The notes beneath the pieces are model-generated. The model made no database searches and was not told the DNA's origin. It was given only the letters and a program-made list of their open reading frames with translations. From positions 1 through 23,281 of the forward strand of contig CALBNS010000082.1 of the NCBI GenBank assembly GCA_937896665.1: a DNA stretch of 23,281 bases, given 5' to 3'. This document shows positions 1 through 7,544 of this stretch, one piece after another. Position 1 is the stretch's first letter. Each line of letters starts with the position of its first letter. The stretch comes from an uncultured Clostridia bacterium. GTDB lineage: Bacteria > Bacillota > Clostridia > Lachnospirales > Lachnospiraceae. Both the position numbers and the translations under genes were made by a program.

Positions 1-52
1 CTACTACTACTGTTGCGAATAGTTACTCAGCATAATAATTTACTCCGCATTA

Positions 53-84
53 GATTGTTTATGTGGTTAACCACATAAACAATC
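53..84. repeat. Perfect 32-bp palindrome at the 3' end of truncated parA
   Basis: The half-site GATTGTTTATGTGGTT (53-68) is followed directly by its exact reverse complement (69-84), with no spacer. Pairing stops at 52/85. The stop codon of the parA reading frame (67-69) lies at its centre. There is no T-run on either side, so it does not look like an intrinsic terminator. It could be a protein-binding site, a recombination scar or an assembly artefact. Confidence 0.9.
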
Positions 85-468
85 AATCAAAATGTAATCG
101 TAATCTTCTCTCAACGGTTCTAAAATACATGCCAGCATCTTCTCTGCACCCATTTCCAATCTTAATTTCGCATCTACCGCAGACAGCACCTTGAATGATG
201 GTATAAAGTCAACCCCATTTCTGTTAATAATGTACTCAGCCGGATTGGGCTGTTCCTCTTCGTCCATTTGATTCATCATCAAGTCACCAATACTGATTTC
301 AATAGCTTTTATGTCCTCTACCACGCATCTGGTGATATTTGCCGAACTATCAAAATCTACTACCAAAACATTCTTTCCTAATTCAGCCAACGAATATGCC
401 AGATTGAAGGTAGAGACGGACTTGCCGACTCCACCTTTCATGGCACCTAATACGATAATCTTTGCCAT
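67..468 (-). CDS. Truncated ParA/MinD-family ATPase
   Basis: P-loop ATPase of the ParA partition family, which normally segregates plasmids or integrative elements by dynamic DNA binding. The ATG at 468 (MAKIIVLGAMKGGVGKS) follows the SymE-like stop by 2 nt and has an AGGAAG site, so I prefer it to the upstream in-frame start at 498. Visible are the deviant Walker A KGGVGKS (residues 11-17), Walker A' around DFDSSAN (38-44) and Walker B YILID (125-129). The frame stops 4 residues after Walker B, giving 133 aa against about 250 or more for the family, so the C-terminal half is missing. The break falls inside the palindrome at 53-84. It is probably non-functional unless the truncation is a sequence error. 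Confidence 0.8.
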   Translation of the reverse strand: MAKIIVLGAMKGGVGKSVSTFNLAYSLAELGKNVLVVDFDSSANITRCVVEDIKAIEISIGDLMMNQMDEEEQPNPAEYIINRNGVDFIPSFKVLSAVDAKLRLEMGAEKMLACILEPLREDYDYILIDCLCG

Positions 469-470
469 AA

Positions 471-734
471 TTATTTTCTTCCTTTCTTGCCATACCATTT
501 ACAATCTTCTGCCACCATCATGCACTTTCCGCATGGAGCATGATATTCCACTTCTTCCGGTTCTCTTGGAGTGATGATTAACTTACCATTTTCGCATTCC
601 ACCTGAATCAAACTACCAATATCAAAACCTGTTTCTTTCAACCAATCTCCCTTTAAGATGATTGTTGGTGTATCTTTATAGTTGTAACCACTCACGTTAT
701 ATACTTTCATTTTTCTGAATTTCTTAAATGCCAT
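471..734 (-). CDS. SymE-like (type I toxin family) small protein
   Basis: An 87-aa protein. Residues about 11-55 match the SymE/AbrB-like fold: KVYNVSGYNYKDTPTIILKG, then WLKETGFDIG and a G-K-L-I-I-T strand. In E. coli SymE is an SOS-induced toxin repressed by an antisense RNA. Proteins of this family are common in Clostridia integrative elements, where their role is not established. The C-terminus carries three cysteines (C68, C71, C78) outside the fold, which could bind a metal. The ATG at 734 has an AAGGAGG site. It lies 2 nt upstream of parA, so the two are probably co-transcribed. No antisense RNA can be identified from sequence alone. An AbrB-type regulator is the main alternative. Confidence 0.65.
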   Translation of the reverse strand: MAFKKFRKMKVYNVSGYNYKDTPTIILKGDWLKETGFDIGSLIQVECENGKLIITPREPEEVEYHAPCGKCMMVAEDCKWYGKKGRK

Positions 735-850
735 AATGTTGCCTCCTTAGATTTGCCTTTGTTTAGATTTGAATTGCAGACCTTGTATTGGATGCAGAAT
801 CATCCGAGAATTTGTATGTAGCAGCCCAACGGCACCACCTCCCTTACACG

Positions 851-890
851 AAAAAAAGAACTGCTAATGCTTTGACGCATTAACAGTTCT
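851..890 (-). terminator. Intrinsic terminator of the serine recombinase
   Basis: On the minus strand a 14-bp stem (arms 877-890 and 857-870, one G-U pair, 6-nt loop) is followed by a run of seven T (851-857). It lies 20 nt past the recombinase stop, separating that gene from symE-parA. Confidence 0.85.
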
Positions 891-909
891 CTTCTATAAG
901 TTCAGTGTA

Positions 910-2661
910 TTAAATTTTTTCTCCGTTCTTTATTCTCTGTAGTTCTTCTGTGTCTACGCTGAGTTTAACACGGGTATCCGGCTTTGCATTTCGGTTGCCC
1001 AAGAGGCAGACAGTCTCCACTGTTGTTTCGTTGTCCCAACTCATTTCCTCTATCTCCTTTCCATTAAAGTAGACAGGAAATCTGAATTTAATGTGCTTTA
1101 AGAAACGACCATCCGGCTGCTCTTGTTCATAAATATCTACTCGTTCAATAAAGCTGTTAAGAAATTCTTTCTTTTCTGCATCGCTGAACTTATCGTACAG
1201 TTTATCAAAATACAGAAGAAATTGATAGATGTTGTCACCGGAAATTTTCTGCTGACGCACGTTATAAATTCTGGTTTCTACTTCCTCGATTTCTTCTTCT
1301 ACGGAATCAATATCGTCATACAGTTTATACAGACGTTCTTCCATATCCTGATACTTACGGTCATAATGCTTGTCTGTTACATCAAGGCTGTCCATCTGCT
1401 GTCCCAACTTCGACTTCGCACCATTTAACTGACGGAGCTTCTTACGAAGCTGTTCCAGCTCGGTTTCCAGTTCTTCGGTATCAATTCTGGAACCAATCTT
1501 CTGACGGATTGCCTGTTCAAACTTCGGATTTGTAACCAGTTTTCTGATTACTTCTTCTACCGCAGCATCCACCATTTCCTGCTTCCACTGTCGTCTGTAT
1601 CCACATTTATGACCATTTACTGTAGTACGATGTTTGCAATGATAATAGTAGTAATCCTTGTATAAAGTTCCGTCCTTTTTCTTCTTGCGATTTACATTGC
1701 CGTACATTGCAGCTCCGCACACAGGGCAATGCAGGATACTGGACAATATATTTTCGTGTTCCTGATTGTAAATCTTCTCGCTTCTTACACCTGTTTCCTG
1801 ACGTTTTCTCTGTGCCATCTGCCACATTTCTTCCGAAACAATTGCTTCATGCACTCCATCATAAATCGGATAATCGTCTTGTTTTACGATATGATACTGA
1901 TTACGGGTTCCTGCAATCTTTTCATTCTTACGGCGACCATAGGCGAGCTTTCCACAATAAACCGGATTGTCCAAAATTGACTTGATAAAATGTGCCGAGA
2001 ACATATCCAGCGTATTGTTTTGGCGTTTTTTCTTTACATAGCCATGCTCATTCAAGTAAGTTGCTACAGCAGATGCTCCCATTGTTGTATTCACATATTT
2101 ATCAAAGATAATACGAATCACATCAACTTCATCATCTGCAATATATAAATAACCATTTTCCAGCTTATATCCATAAGGAGCAAATCCACCGTTCCATTTA
2201 CCCTCACGGGCTTTCTGTCTGCGCCCCTCCATGGTCTGAACAAGGATATTTTCACGCTCGATCTCTGCAACCGCAGATAAGACGGAAATCATCAATTTCC
2301 CGCTGTCTTTGGAACTATCTATGCCATCTTCCACACAGATCAGATTAACTCCAAAATCCTGCATACGTTGTAAGGAACTAAGTACATCGGCTGCATTTCT
2401 ACCAAAACGGGAAAGTTTGAATACAAGAACAAATTCGACCTTATCTTTTCCCGATTCAATATCTTTCAGCATTTGCAAAAACTGCGGACGTCCTTCGATA
2501 TTCTTACCAGATTTTCCTTCATCAGAGTATTCACCGGCAACTACCATATCCTGAAATTCAGCATATTTTTTCAGCTTGTCTTTCTGTGCATCCAGACTAT
2601 ATCCATCCACCTGCATCGAGGTAGATACTCTTGTATATATGTAACATCTTTTCGTTTTCAA
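910..2661 (-). CDS. Large serine recombinase (site-specific integrase)
   Basis: A 583-aa large serine recombinase of the type that integrates and excises ICEs and prophages. The N-terminal resolvase domain (1-150) has the nucleophile in YTRVSTSMQ (S13) and the SRFGRN arginine motif (84-89). A recombinase domain follows (about 155-290). A zinc ribbon has C312/C315 and C342/C353, then a long charged coiled coil (about 390-475), as expected for the synapsis-controlling arm. The start is TTG at 2661 (KTKRCYIYTRVS), supported by a strong GGAGGTG 8 nt upstream; no better ATG exists. The gene appears intact and full length, so it marks a possibly mobile element. An att site was not located. Confidence 0.93.
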   Translation of the reverse strand: MKTKRCYIYTRVSTSMQVDGYSLDAQKDKLKKYAEFQDMVVAGEYSDEGKSGKNIEGRPQFLQMLKDIESGKDKVEFVLVFKLSRFGRNAADVLSSLQRMQDFGVNLICVEDGIDSSKDSGKLMISVLSAVAEIERENILVQTMEGRRQKAREGKWNGGFAPYGYKLENGYLYIADDEVDVIRIIFDKYVNTTMGASAVATYLNEHGYVKKKRQNNTLDMFSAHFIKSILDNPVYCGKLAYGRRKNEKIAGTRNQYHIVKQDDYPIYDGVHEAIVSEEMWQMAQRKRQETGVRSEKIYNQEHENILSSILHCPVCGAAMYGNVNRKKKKDGTLYKDYYYYHCKHRTTVNGHKCGYRRQWKQEMVDAAVEEVIRKLVTNPKFEQAIRQKIGSRIDTEELETELEQLRKKLRQLNGAKSKLGQQMDSLDVTDKHYDRKYQDMEERLYKLYDDIDSVEEEIEEVETRIYNVRQQKISGDNIYQFLLYFDKLYDKFSDAEKKEFLNSFIERVDIYEQEQPDGRFLKHIKFRFPVYFNGKEIEEMSWDNETTVETVCLLGNRNAKPDTRVKLSVDTEELQRIKNGEKI

Positions 2662-2695
2662 TTCTTATTCACCTCCGTCTATAGGGTGATATGTA

Positions 2696-2720
2696 ATTGT
2701 GCAACAGGCTGTTGCACAAT
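2696..2720. repeat. 25-bp palindrome containing TTGTGCA-N9-TGCACAA
   Basis: ATTGTGCAACAG (2696-2707) and its exact complement (2709-2720) flank a single G. It abuts the stop codon of the DUF1016 gene and lies about 35 nt upstream of the recombinase start. No T-run follows on the minus strand, so it is more like an operator or processing hairpin than a terminator. A second copy of the TTGTGCA-N9-TGCACAA dyad lies at 3426-3448. Confidence 0.75.
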
Positions 2721-3797
2721 TTATTCCAATTCTTTTTCGATTTCTTCGATAGATGGTAAGCTGCTTTTCAGTTCTTCCGGCAGTGCTTTTACCATCTGAT
2801 TTTTCCATTCTGCCACACCAATCGGGTTCTGGTATCCAGCAAGAGAATACTCAACCACCGTCTGATTTTTGCCTTTGACCAAAAGTAATCCAATGGTCGG
2901 ATTGTCATTCGGATGGCGAAAAATATCATTCACAACATTCTGGTACATATTAAGCTGACTGATAAATCCAGGCTCAAAATCACAGGCTTTCAATTCAATT
3001 ACCACATAGCAACGAAGCTTCAGATGATAGAACAACAAATCAATATAAAAATCATCTCCGCCTACTTCCAGATGTACCTGTCTTCCCACGAACGCAAAGC
3101 CCTGTCCCAATTCCAAAAGGAAGTTCTGAATATGTTCCGTCAACTGACGTTCAATCTCCACCTCACGCCTTGGCATATCGGTGCCAAGAAAATCAAATAA
3201 ATACGGATCTTTGAAAATCTGATTCGCCATATCAGAATCCGCAGGCGGTAAAGCAACAGGGAAGTTATTTACACTTTTCCCAGTTCGCTCAATCAATCTG
3301 CTCTGGATCTGAAAGTCAAGAACATTACTGCTCCAACCATTTTCAATCGTTTTATGCGCATACCAGAGTCTTTCTTCCTGTGTATTCAATTTATCCATCA
3401 ACTTCATATTGGTGCGCCACGGAATTTGTGCAACAACCTGCTGCACAATTTCAAAATCCGGCCAGCACTCTGCGAATTTTCTCATATACTTGATATTTCT
3501 TGGAGAAAAACCTGACATATCCGGAAAAGCATCTTTTAGGTCTTTTGCCATGCGGTCAATGACTTTGGCTCCCCATCCTTCTTCTTCCTGTTTTTGCAGA
3601 ATAGCTTTACCAATATTCCAATAGAGACAAATCATACTGGAGTTTGCATTCAGCACAACCTTTAATCTCTGGTTCTCAATCTCTTTTTTGATTGCTTCTA
3701 TAAAATCCAAATAACTATCACTCATTTCAGAAAGATTTGGAGCAACAGGGAATATCACTCCATCCTTATCTTTCCCCATACGTTTTCTGCTATCCAT
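2721..3797 (-). CDS. YhcG-family (DUF1016) PDDEXK nuclease
   Basis: 358 aa from ATG 3797 (MDSRKRMG), chosen because a GGAGG site sits 8 nt upstream; an in-frame TTG at 3812 overlaps that site and is unlikely. The N-terminal half is a DUF1016 helical domain with the family motif VVAQIPWRTN. The C-terminal half is a PDDEXK nuclease core, with FYIDLLFYH (Asp) and CYVVIELK (E-x-K) as the visible catalytic residues. YhcG proteins are nuclease-fold proteins frequently found with mobile elements and restriction loci; their substrate is not firmly established. It has its own promoter (3859-3886) and reads towards the recombinase. It is probably accessory cargo or a defence gene. Confidence 0.85.
   Translation of the reverse strand: MDSRKRMGKDKDGVIFPVAPNLSEMSDSYLDFIEAIKKEIENQRLKVVLNANSSMICLYWNIGKAILQKQEEEGWGAKVIDRMAKDLKDAFPDMSGFSPRNIKYMRKFAECWPDFEIVQQVVAQIPWRTNMKLMDKLNTQEERLWYAHKTIENGWSSNVLDFQIQSRLIERTGKSVNNFPVALPPADSDMANQIFKDPYLFDFLGTDMPRREVEIERQLTEHIQNFLLELGQGFAFVGRQVHLEVGGDDFYIDLLFYHLKLRCYVVIELKACDFEPGFISQLNMYQNVVNDIFRHPNDNPTIGLLLVKGKNQTVVEYSLAGYQNPIGVAEWKNQMVKALPEELKSSLPSIEEIEKELE
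3426..3448. repeat. Second TTGTGCA-N9-TGCACAA dyad, inside the DUF1016 gene
   Basis: The 7-nt arms (3426-3432 and 3442-3448) and the 9-nt spacing are identical to the dyad at 2697-2719; the spacer differs. It lies in the codons for the conserved VVQQVVAQI segment, so coding constraint alone could explain it. Confidence 0.5.
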
Positions 3798-3858
3798 AAT
3801 CACTGCCTCCAATTATATTTTATATCAAATTACGGTTTTAATTATTTGTCCCAACTTT

Positions 3859-3886
3859 ATTATACCATTGATTTTAAGTTTTTCAA
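3859..3886 (-). promoter_or_regulatory. Sigma-A-type promoter of the DUF1016 nuclease gene
   Basis: On the minus strand TTGAAA (3886-3881), a 16-nt spacer and TATAAT (3864-3859) lie about 60 nt before the start codon. The -35 box begins only 10 nt after the intron 3' end, so the promoter belongs to the 3' exon rather than to the intron. Confidence 0.75.
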
Positions 3887-3895
3887 TATATTCAA

Positions 3896-3969
3896 ATAGA
3901 GTAGAGAAATAATGGCTAAGCATTATTTCCCTCTCATTGAACCGTACGTACGGGTCTCGTATACGGCTC
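3896..3969 (-). ncRNA. Group II intron domains V and VI
   Basis: Domain V (3939-3969) is 31 nt: GAGCCGTA pairs with TACGGTTC, with a two-base CG bulge and a short distal stem. The triad reads AGC. Domain VI follows as a long stem (arms near 3922-3935 and 3901-3914) with a bulged A near its base. These are the catalytic core and branch-point domains. Confidence 0.85.
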
Positions 3970-3975
3970 TACAAT

Positions 3976-5280
3976 TTATATTCCAACTTTTCTTAGATAG
4001 TATGATAAAGGGTTTAGCAACCCTGCTGAGTCCTTTATCTTTGTTTCAAGCAACTCTTTGCTGATTATGAAATTTACCACATCCATTCCACTCCTTCTGT
4101 ACCAGCCAAGCCTTGAATTTGCTACTTTATATATATCTTCATGTTGAAACCCATTCTTATATTTTCGATTTAAGTAGCATAAATTTCTATAGATTGTCTT
4201 TGGCTTTTTCCATTGTTTTAATACTATAACCCTTATTTTATGTCGGAGCCATTTCCCAAACTCTTCCATGAACTGTTTCATCATTCCTATTCTGAAGTAA
4301 TTAATCCATCCTCTCACAATCTCGTTTACTCTTTTAATTGTGACTGATAATGGTCTTGCTATTGCTTTTCCTCGTTTGAGGTATTCACTTAGCTTTTGTT
4401 TTAATGCCTTTTTCTTTTCTTTGGTTGGTCTTACTTTCCATTCCCCACCGTGTTTCACAAAGGTAAATCCCAGATATTTACTTCTCATAGGTCTTACTAC
4501 TTTCGTCTTAGTAGCATTTACTTTTAGGAATAACTTTCGTTCTAACCATTCTGTTATAGATTTCATTACTCTGTTTGCTGCCATTTCACTTCGCGTAAAT
4601 ATCAACACATCATCTGCATACCTCGTAAATCGCAACCCTCTCTCCTCTAATTCTTTATCTAGCTTATTAAGATAGATATTCGAAAGAATAACCGAAAGGG
4701 GTCCTCCTTGAGGCACTCCTGTTTTTGTTGCTTTTTCCAATCCATTCTCCATTACTCCTGCACGTAAATATTTACGTATCAGATTTAACGTGGTACTGTC
4801 ATTTACTTGTTCTCTAAGAATCTGAATTAATTTATCATGGTTTACTTTGTCAAAGAATTGTTCTATATCAATATCTACAACCCATTCACATCCATCATTT
4901 AAATAATATAATGCTTGTTTTATGGCGTCGTGACAACTTCTTCCCGGTCTGAAACCATAGCTGTAATCACTGAATACCTTTTCATAAATATCTGATATAG
5001 GTTGGGCTATTGCCTGCTGAATTGTCCTATCCAATACGGTTGGTATCCCCAGTGGTCTCTTTTTACCATTACTTTTGGGTATATATACCCTGCGTACTGG
5101 TTTTGGCATGTACGTTCTGTTTCTAAGTGAGCTGACAATACTTTCCTTGTTTTCTCTAATATAGTTCCCAAGTTCCCTTACTGTCATTTCATCAATTCCA
5201 CTTGCACCTTTGTTTTCTACCACTTTTTTATAGGCTCTGTTCAGATTTTCTTTTGACGTAATTACCTCAATTAATTCCAT
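3976..5280 (-). CDS. ltrA: Group II intron reverse transcriptase/maturase
   Basis: Intron-encoded protein that assists splicing and copies the intron into DNA at new sites. From ATG 5280 (MELIEVITSKENL; GAGGAG 8 nt upstream) it is 434 aa; in-frame starts at 5313 and 5322 also lie behind a GGGAGGGG site and would add up to 14 residues. RT motifs are visible: YGFRPGRSCHDA, VVDIDIEQFFD, TGVPQGGPLSVILSNIYL and the YADD active site (221-224). A maturase (X) domain follows with VRGWINYFR and NRKY. There is no C-terminal HNH endonuclease. The catalytic residues are intact, so it may be active. It sits within intron domain IV. Confidence 0.95.
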   Translation of the reverse strand: MELIEVITSKENLNRAYKKVVENKGASGIDEMTVRELGNYIRENKESIVSSLRNRTYMPKPVRRVYIPKSNGKKRPLGIPTVLDRTIQQAIAQPISDIYEKVFSDYSYGFRPGRSCHDAIKQALYYLNDGCEWVVDIDIEQFFDKVNHDKLIQILREQVNDSTTLNLIRKYLRAGVMENGLEKATKTGVPQGGPLSVILSNIYLNKLDKELEERGLRFTRYADDVLIFTRSEMAANRVMKSITEWLERKLFLKVNATKTKVVRPMRSKYLGFTFVKHGGEWKVRPTKEKKKALKQKLSEYLKRGKAIARPLSVTIKRVNEIVRGWINYFRIGMMKQFMEEFGKWLRHKIRVIVLKQWKKPKTIYRNLCYLNRKYKNGFQHEDIYKVANSRLGWYRRSGMDVVNFIISKELLETKIKDSAGLLNPLSYYLRKVGI

Positions 5281-5784
5281 TGTTGTTACTCCTCTATTAA
5301 CTATAAAATTCATACACACCACCCCTCCCGGTATAGATAATATCCCTCGGTTACGTTCCTACTTTTCTTATCCACCTGATTTCTGGCTAATGTATGATTT
5401 TCTTAATAACGATTTGTACTATAAATCGTTTCAGTCCTTCAGCCTTTAGGCCTACTATAACTTCATCCGACTCCCTCCCCAAACCTTTTTCGACCATATC
5501 TCTCGATATGTGGGTAGGGTCTCCCAAGGTAAGACACTAATCTTTCGTTCCACAACCTCTTGATTTACAACTTCGGTTTACGTTTACCATTAGGGCTTTG
5601 GTTTGAGTTGCAACCTTACCCACCTAATTGCCTTATCAAGTTTCTGTTCGTAGGCTCAAGAACCTTGCTACACCACTTCCTTCATCCACACCATTACTGA
5701 TGCCAACTTGTGGTTCGCTACACTTGGCGGTAAATACCCGTGGCTAGACTTTCACTAGCTAGATTAGTGCCATGCTTGGCACAC
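5281..5784 (-). ncRNA. Group II intron 5' RNA domains (I-III, start of IV)
   Basis: This 500-nt stretch holds no gene. It begins with the 5' splice-site sequence GTGTGCC, whose GTGCC-type first hairpin pairs GTGCCA-like bases with TGGCAC (5771-5780). It contains GTGAAAGTC (about 5748-5756) and the EBS1 candidate (5641-5648). It ends with the purine-rich leader of the maturase. The domain borders have not been folded. Confidence 0.75.
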
Positions 5785-5818
5785 AACAAAAACGGACGGA
5801 GAACCTGCATTCTCCGCC
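5785..5818 (-). terminator. Intrinsic terminator of rnj (intron target site)
   Basis: On the minus strand GGCGGAGAA (5818-5810), a 6-nt loop and TTCTCCGTC (5803-5795) form a 9-bp stem with one G-U pair, followed by CG and TTTTTGTT. The intron begins at the very next base. Confidence 0.9.
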
Positions 5819-5842
5819 TCGTTAATGCGCGCTGCACAATTT

Positions 5843-7504
5843 TTATATATCCATAATAATTGGAAGAATCATTGGTTTTCTTTTTGTCCGTTTCCAGATA
5901 AAGTCATTCATCGTATCACGGATGACCATCTTAATACGGCTCCAATCTGCATTACGATTCATCAGACATTTATCCAATGCTTCGCGAAGCACCTGTCTTG
6001 CTTCCTCCATCAAACCTTCTGACTCTCTTACATACACGAATCCTCTTGATACAATATCCGGACCGGAAAGCAACTGGTTTGTGCCCTTTTCCAATGTCAG
6101 AACAACAATCATGATGCCATCTTCCGCCAGATGCTGACGATCTCTCAATACAATATTACCTACATCACCAACGCCGAGACCATCTACAAGGATTGCACCA
6201 GTGTGTACTTTATCTACAATCTCAGCTTTCTCCTCATTCAGCGCCAATACATCTCCGGAACGCATAATGAAAATATTCTCTTTTGGAATTCCCAGTGATT
6301 CTGCCAGTGCTGCATTCGCTTTCAAATGACGGTATTCCCCATGCACCGGAGCAGCATACTTCGGTTTTACGAGAGAATAGATTAACTTAAGTTCTTCCTG
6401 ACAGGCATGACCGGATACATGTGTATCCTGGAAAATAACGTTTGCACCCTTTTGTGAAAGTTCGTTAATTACCCTCGACACTGCCTTTTCATTTCCCGGA
6501 ATTGGACTAGAACTAAAGATAACTGTATCATTCGGTTTAATTGTTACTTTTTTATGAATATCAGCTGCCATACGTGAAAGTGCAGCCATAGATTCTCCCT
6601 GACTTCCCGTTGTAATAAGAACGGTCTTTTCGTCCGGATAATTTTTAAGCTGATCGATTTCAATCAAGGTATTTTCCGGAATATTAAGATATCCCAGTTC
6701 TGAAGCAGTATTGATAATACTTACCATGCTTCTTCCTTCTACGACTACTTTCCTGTCATATTTATATGCAGAATTAATAATCTGCTGAACACGATCCACA
6801 TTCGATGCAAATGTCGCAATAATAATTCTTGTATTGCGGTGCTCAGAGAAAATCTGATCAAACGTCTTTCCTACTGTACGTTCGGACATAGTAAAGCCTT
6901 TTCGCTCCGCATTCGTACTATCTGACATGAGAAGCAATACACCTTTTTTCCCAATCTCAGCAAATCTCTGCAAGTCAATCGCATCACCGAATACCGGTGT
7001 ATAGTCTACTTTAAAGTCGCCGGTATGAACTACTGTACCTGCCGGCGAATAGATTGCCAGCGCCGAAGCATCCTGAATACTATGATTGGTCTTAATAAAT
7101 TCGATTCTAAACTGTCCTAAATTAATAGACTGCCCATGTTTTACAACTTTTCTTCTCGTGTTTCTTACAAGATTATGTTCTTTTAGCTTATTCTCAATTA
7201 TCCCCATAGTAAGCCTCGTCGTATAAATCGGCAGATTCATCTCTTTCAGCACATAAGGTAAGGCGCCAATGTGATCCTCATGACCATGAGTAATCACAAA
7301 TCCTTTTACTTTTTCAATATTATCTTTTAAATATGTGATATCTGGGATTACTAAATCAATCCCCAGCATATCGTCTTCCGGGAATGCCAAACCGCAGTCC
7401 ACAACAATAATACTGTCCTCATACTCGAAGGCAGTAATATTCATTCCAATCTGCTCTAATCCGCCCAATGGAATTACTTTTAATTTTGAATTACTTTTTT
7501 TCAA
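5843..7504 (-). CDS. rnj: Ribonuclease J
   Basis: A 553-aa metallo-beta-lactamase/beta-CASP ribonuclease with 5'-3' exo- and endonuclease activity, central to mRNA decay and rRNA maturation in Firmicutes. The length is typical. Zinc and catalytic motifs are complete: THGHEDHIG (72-80), NHSI (H141), HTGDF (160-164), SGHA (H366) and PVHGEYRHL (386-394). The start is TTG at 7504 (KKSNSKLKVIPLGG), behind a GGAGGTG site. The DUF1292 gene ends 40 nt upstream, so it is probably transcribed with ireB-ruvX-DUF1292. Its terminator is occupied by the group II intron. I cannot assign rnjA versus rnjB. Confidence 0.96.
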   Translation of the reverse strand: MKKSNSKLKVIPLGGLEQIGMNITAFEYEDSIIVVDCGLAFPEDDMLGIDLVIPDITYLKDNIEKVKGFVITHGHEDHIGALPYVLKEMNLPIYTTRLTMGIIENKLKEHNLVRNTRRKVVKHGQSINLGQFRIEFIKTNHSIQDASALAIYSPAGTVVHTGDFKVDYTPVFGDAIDLQRFAEIGKKGVLLLMSDSTNAERKGFTMSERTVGKTFDQIFSEHRNTRIIIATFASNVDRVQQIINSAYKYDRKVVVEGRSMVSIINTASELGYLNIPENTLIEIDQLKNYPDEKTVLITTGSQGESMAALSRMAADIHKKVTIKPNDTVIFSSSPIPGNEKAVSRVINELSQKGANVIFQDTHVSGHACQEELKLIYSLVKPKYAAPVHGEYRHLKANAALAESLGIPKENIFIMRSGDVLALNEEKAEIVDKVHTGAILVDGLGVGDVGNIVLRDRQHLAEDGIMIVVLTLEKGTNQLLSGPDIVSRGFVYVRESEGLMEEARQVLREALDKCLMNRNADWSRIKMVIRDTMNDFIWKRTKRKPMILPIIMDI

Positions 7505-7532
7505 GTTTACACCTCCAAATGTTTATGTAAAC
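7505..7532 (-). promoter_or_regulatory. Hairpin holding the rnj ribosome binding site in its loop
   Basis: In the mRNA sense GTTTACA (7532-7526) and TGTAAAC (7511-7505) form a perfect 7-bp stem around a 14-nt loop that ends in the GGAGG of rnj. The stem directly abuts the TTG start, so it could modulate translation initiation. Confidence 0.5.
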
Positions 7533-7544
7533 GAGAACACACTG

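Larger units (their letters stand above)
3896..5784 (-). mobile_element. Group II intron with maturase ORF, inserted behind the rnj terminator
   Basis: The 5' end is GTGTGCC at 5784, fitting the GUGYG rule. It follows the exon sequence TTTTTGTT, the U-tract of the RNase J terminator. The 3' end is placed at 3896: domain VI pairs GAG with CTC around a bulged A (3902), which leaves ...CTCTAT as the last bases, so the branch A is 7 nt from the end and the intron ends AY. AACAGAAA at 5641-5648 can pair with all eight bases of TTTTTGTT and is a candidate EBS1; part of it may be structurally conserved. Total length is 1889 nt. Insertion behind a terminator and a maturase without an endonuclease domain are hallmarks of subgroup IIC. 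Confidence 0.85.

Noticed and set aside
1..52. A short gene at the left edge (minus-strand ATG near 31, eight codons)
   Set aside because: Too short, and the window ends immediately; no recognisable product.
53..84. Palindrome as an intrinsic terminator of parA
   Set aside because: There is no T-run on either strand and the stop codon is at the symmetry centre, which is not terminator-like.
2696..2720. Palindrome as a terminator of the DUF1016 gene
   Set aside because: No T-run follows on the minus strand, and the recombinase ribosome binding site comes shortly after.
5735..5745. ACGGGT in the intron as EBS2 pairing with GTCCGT in the exon
   Set aside because: Pairing is possible with wobbles, but this GCCACGG segment near the intron 5' end appears to be structurally conserved in related introns, so the match is probably coincidental.
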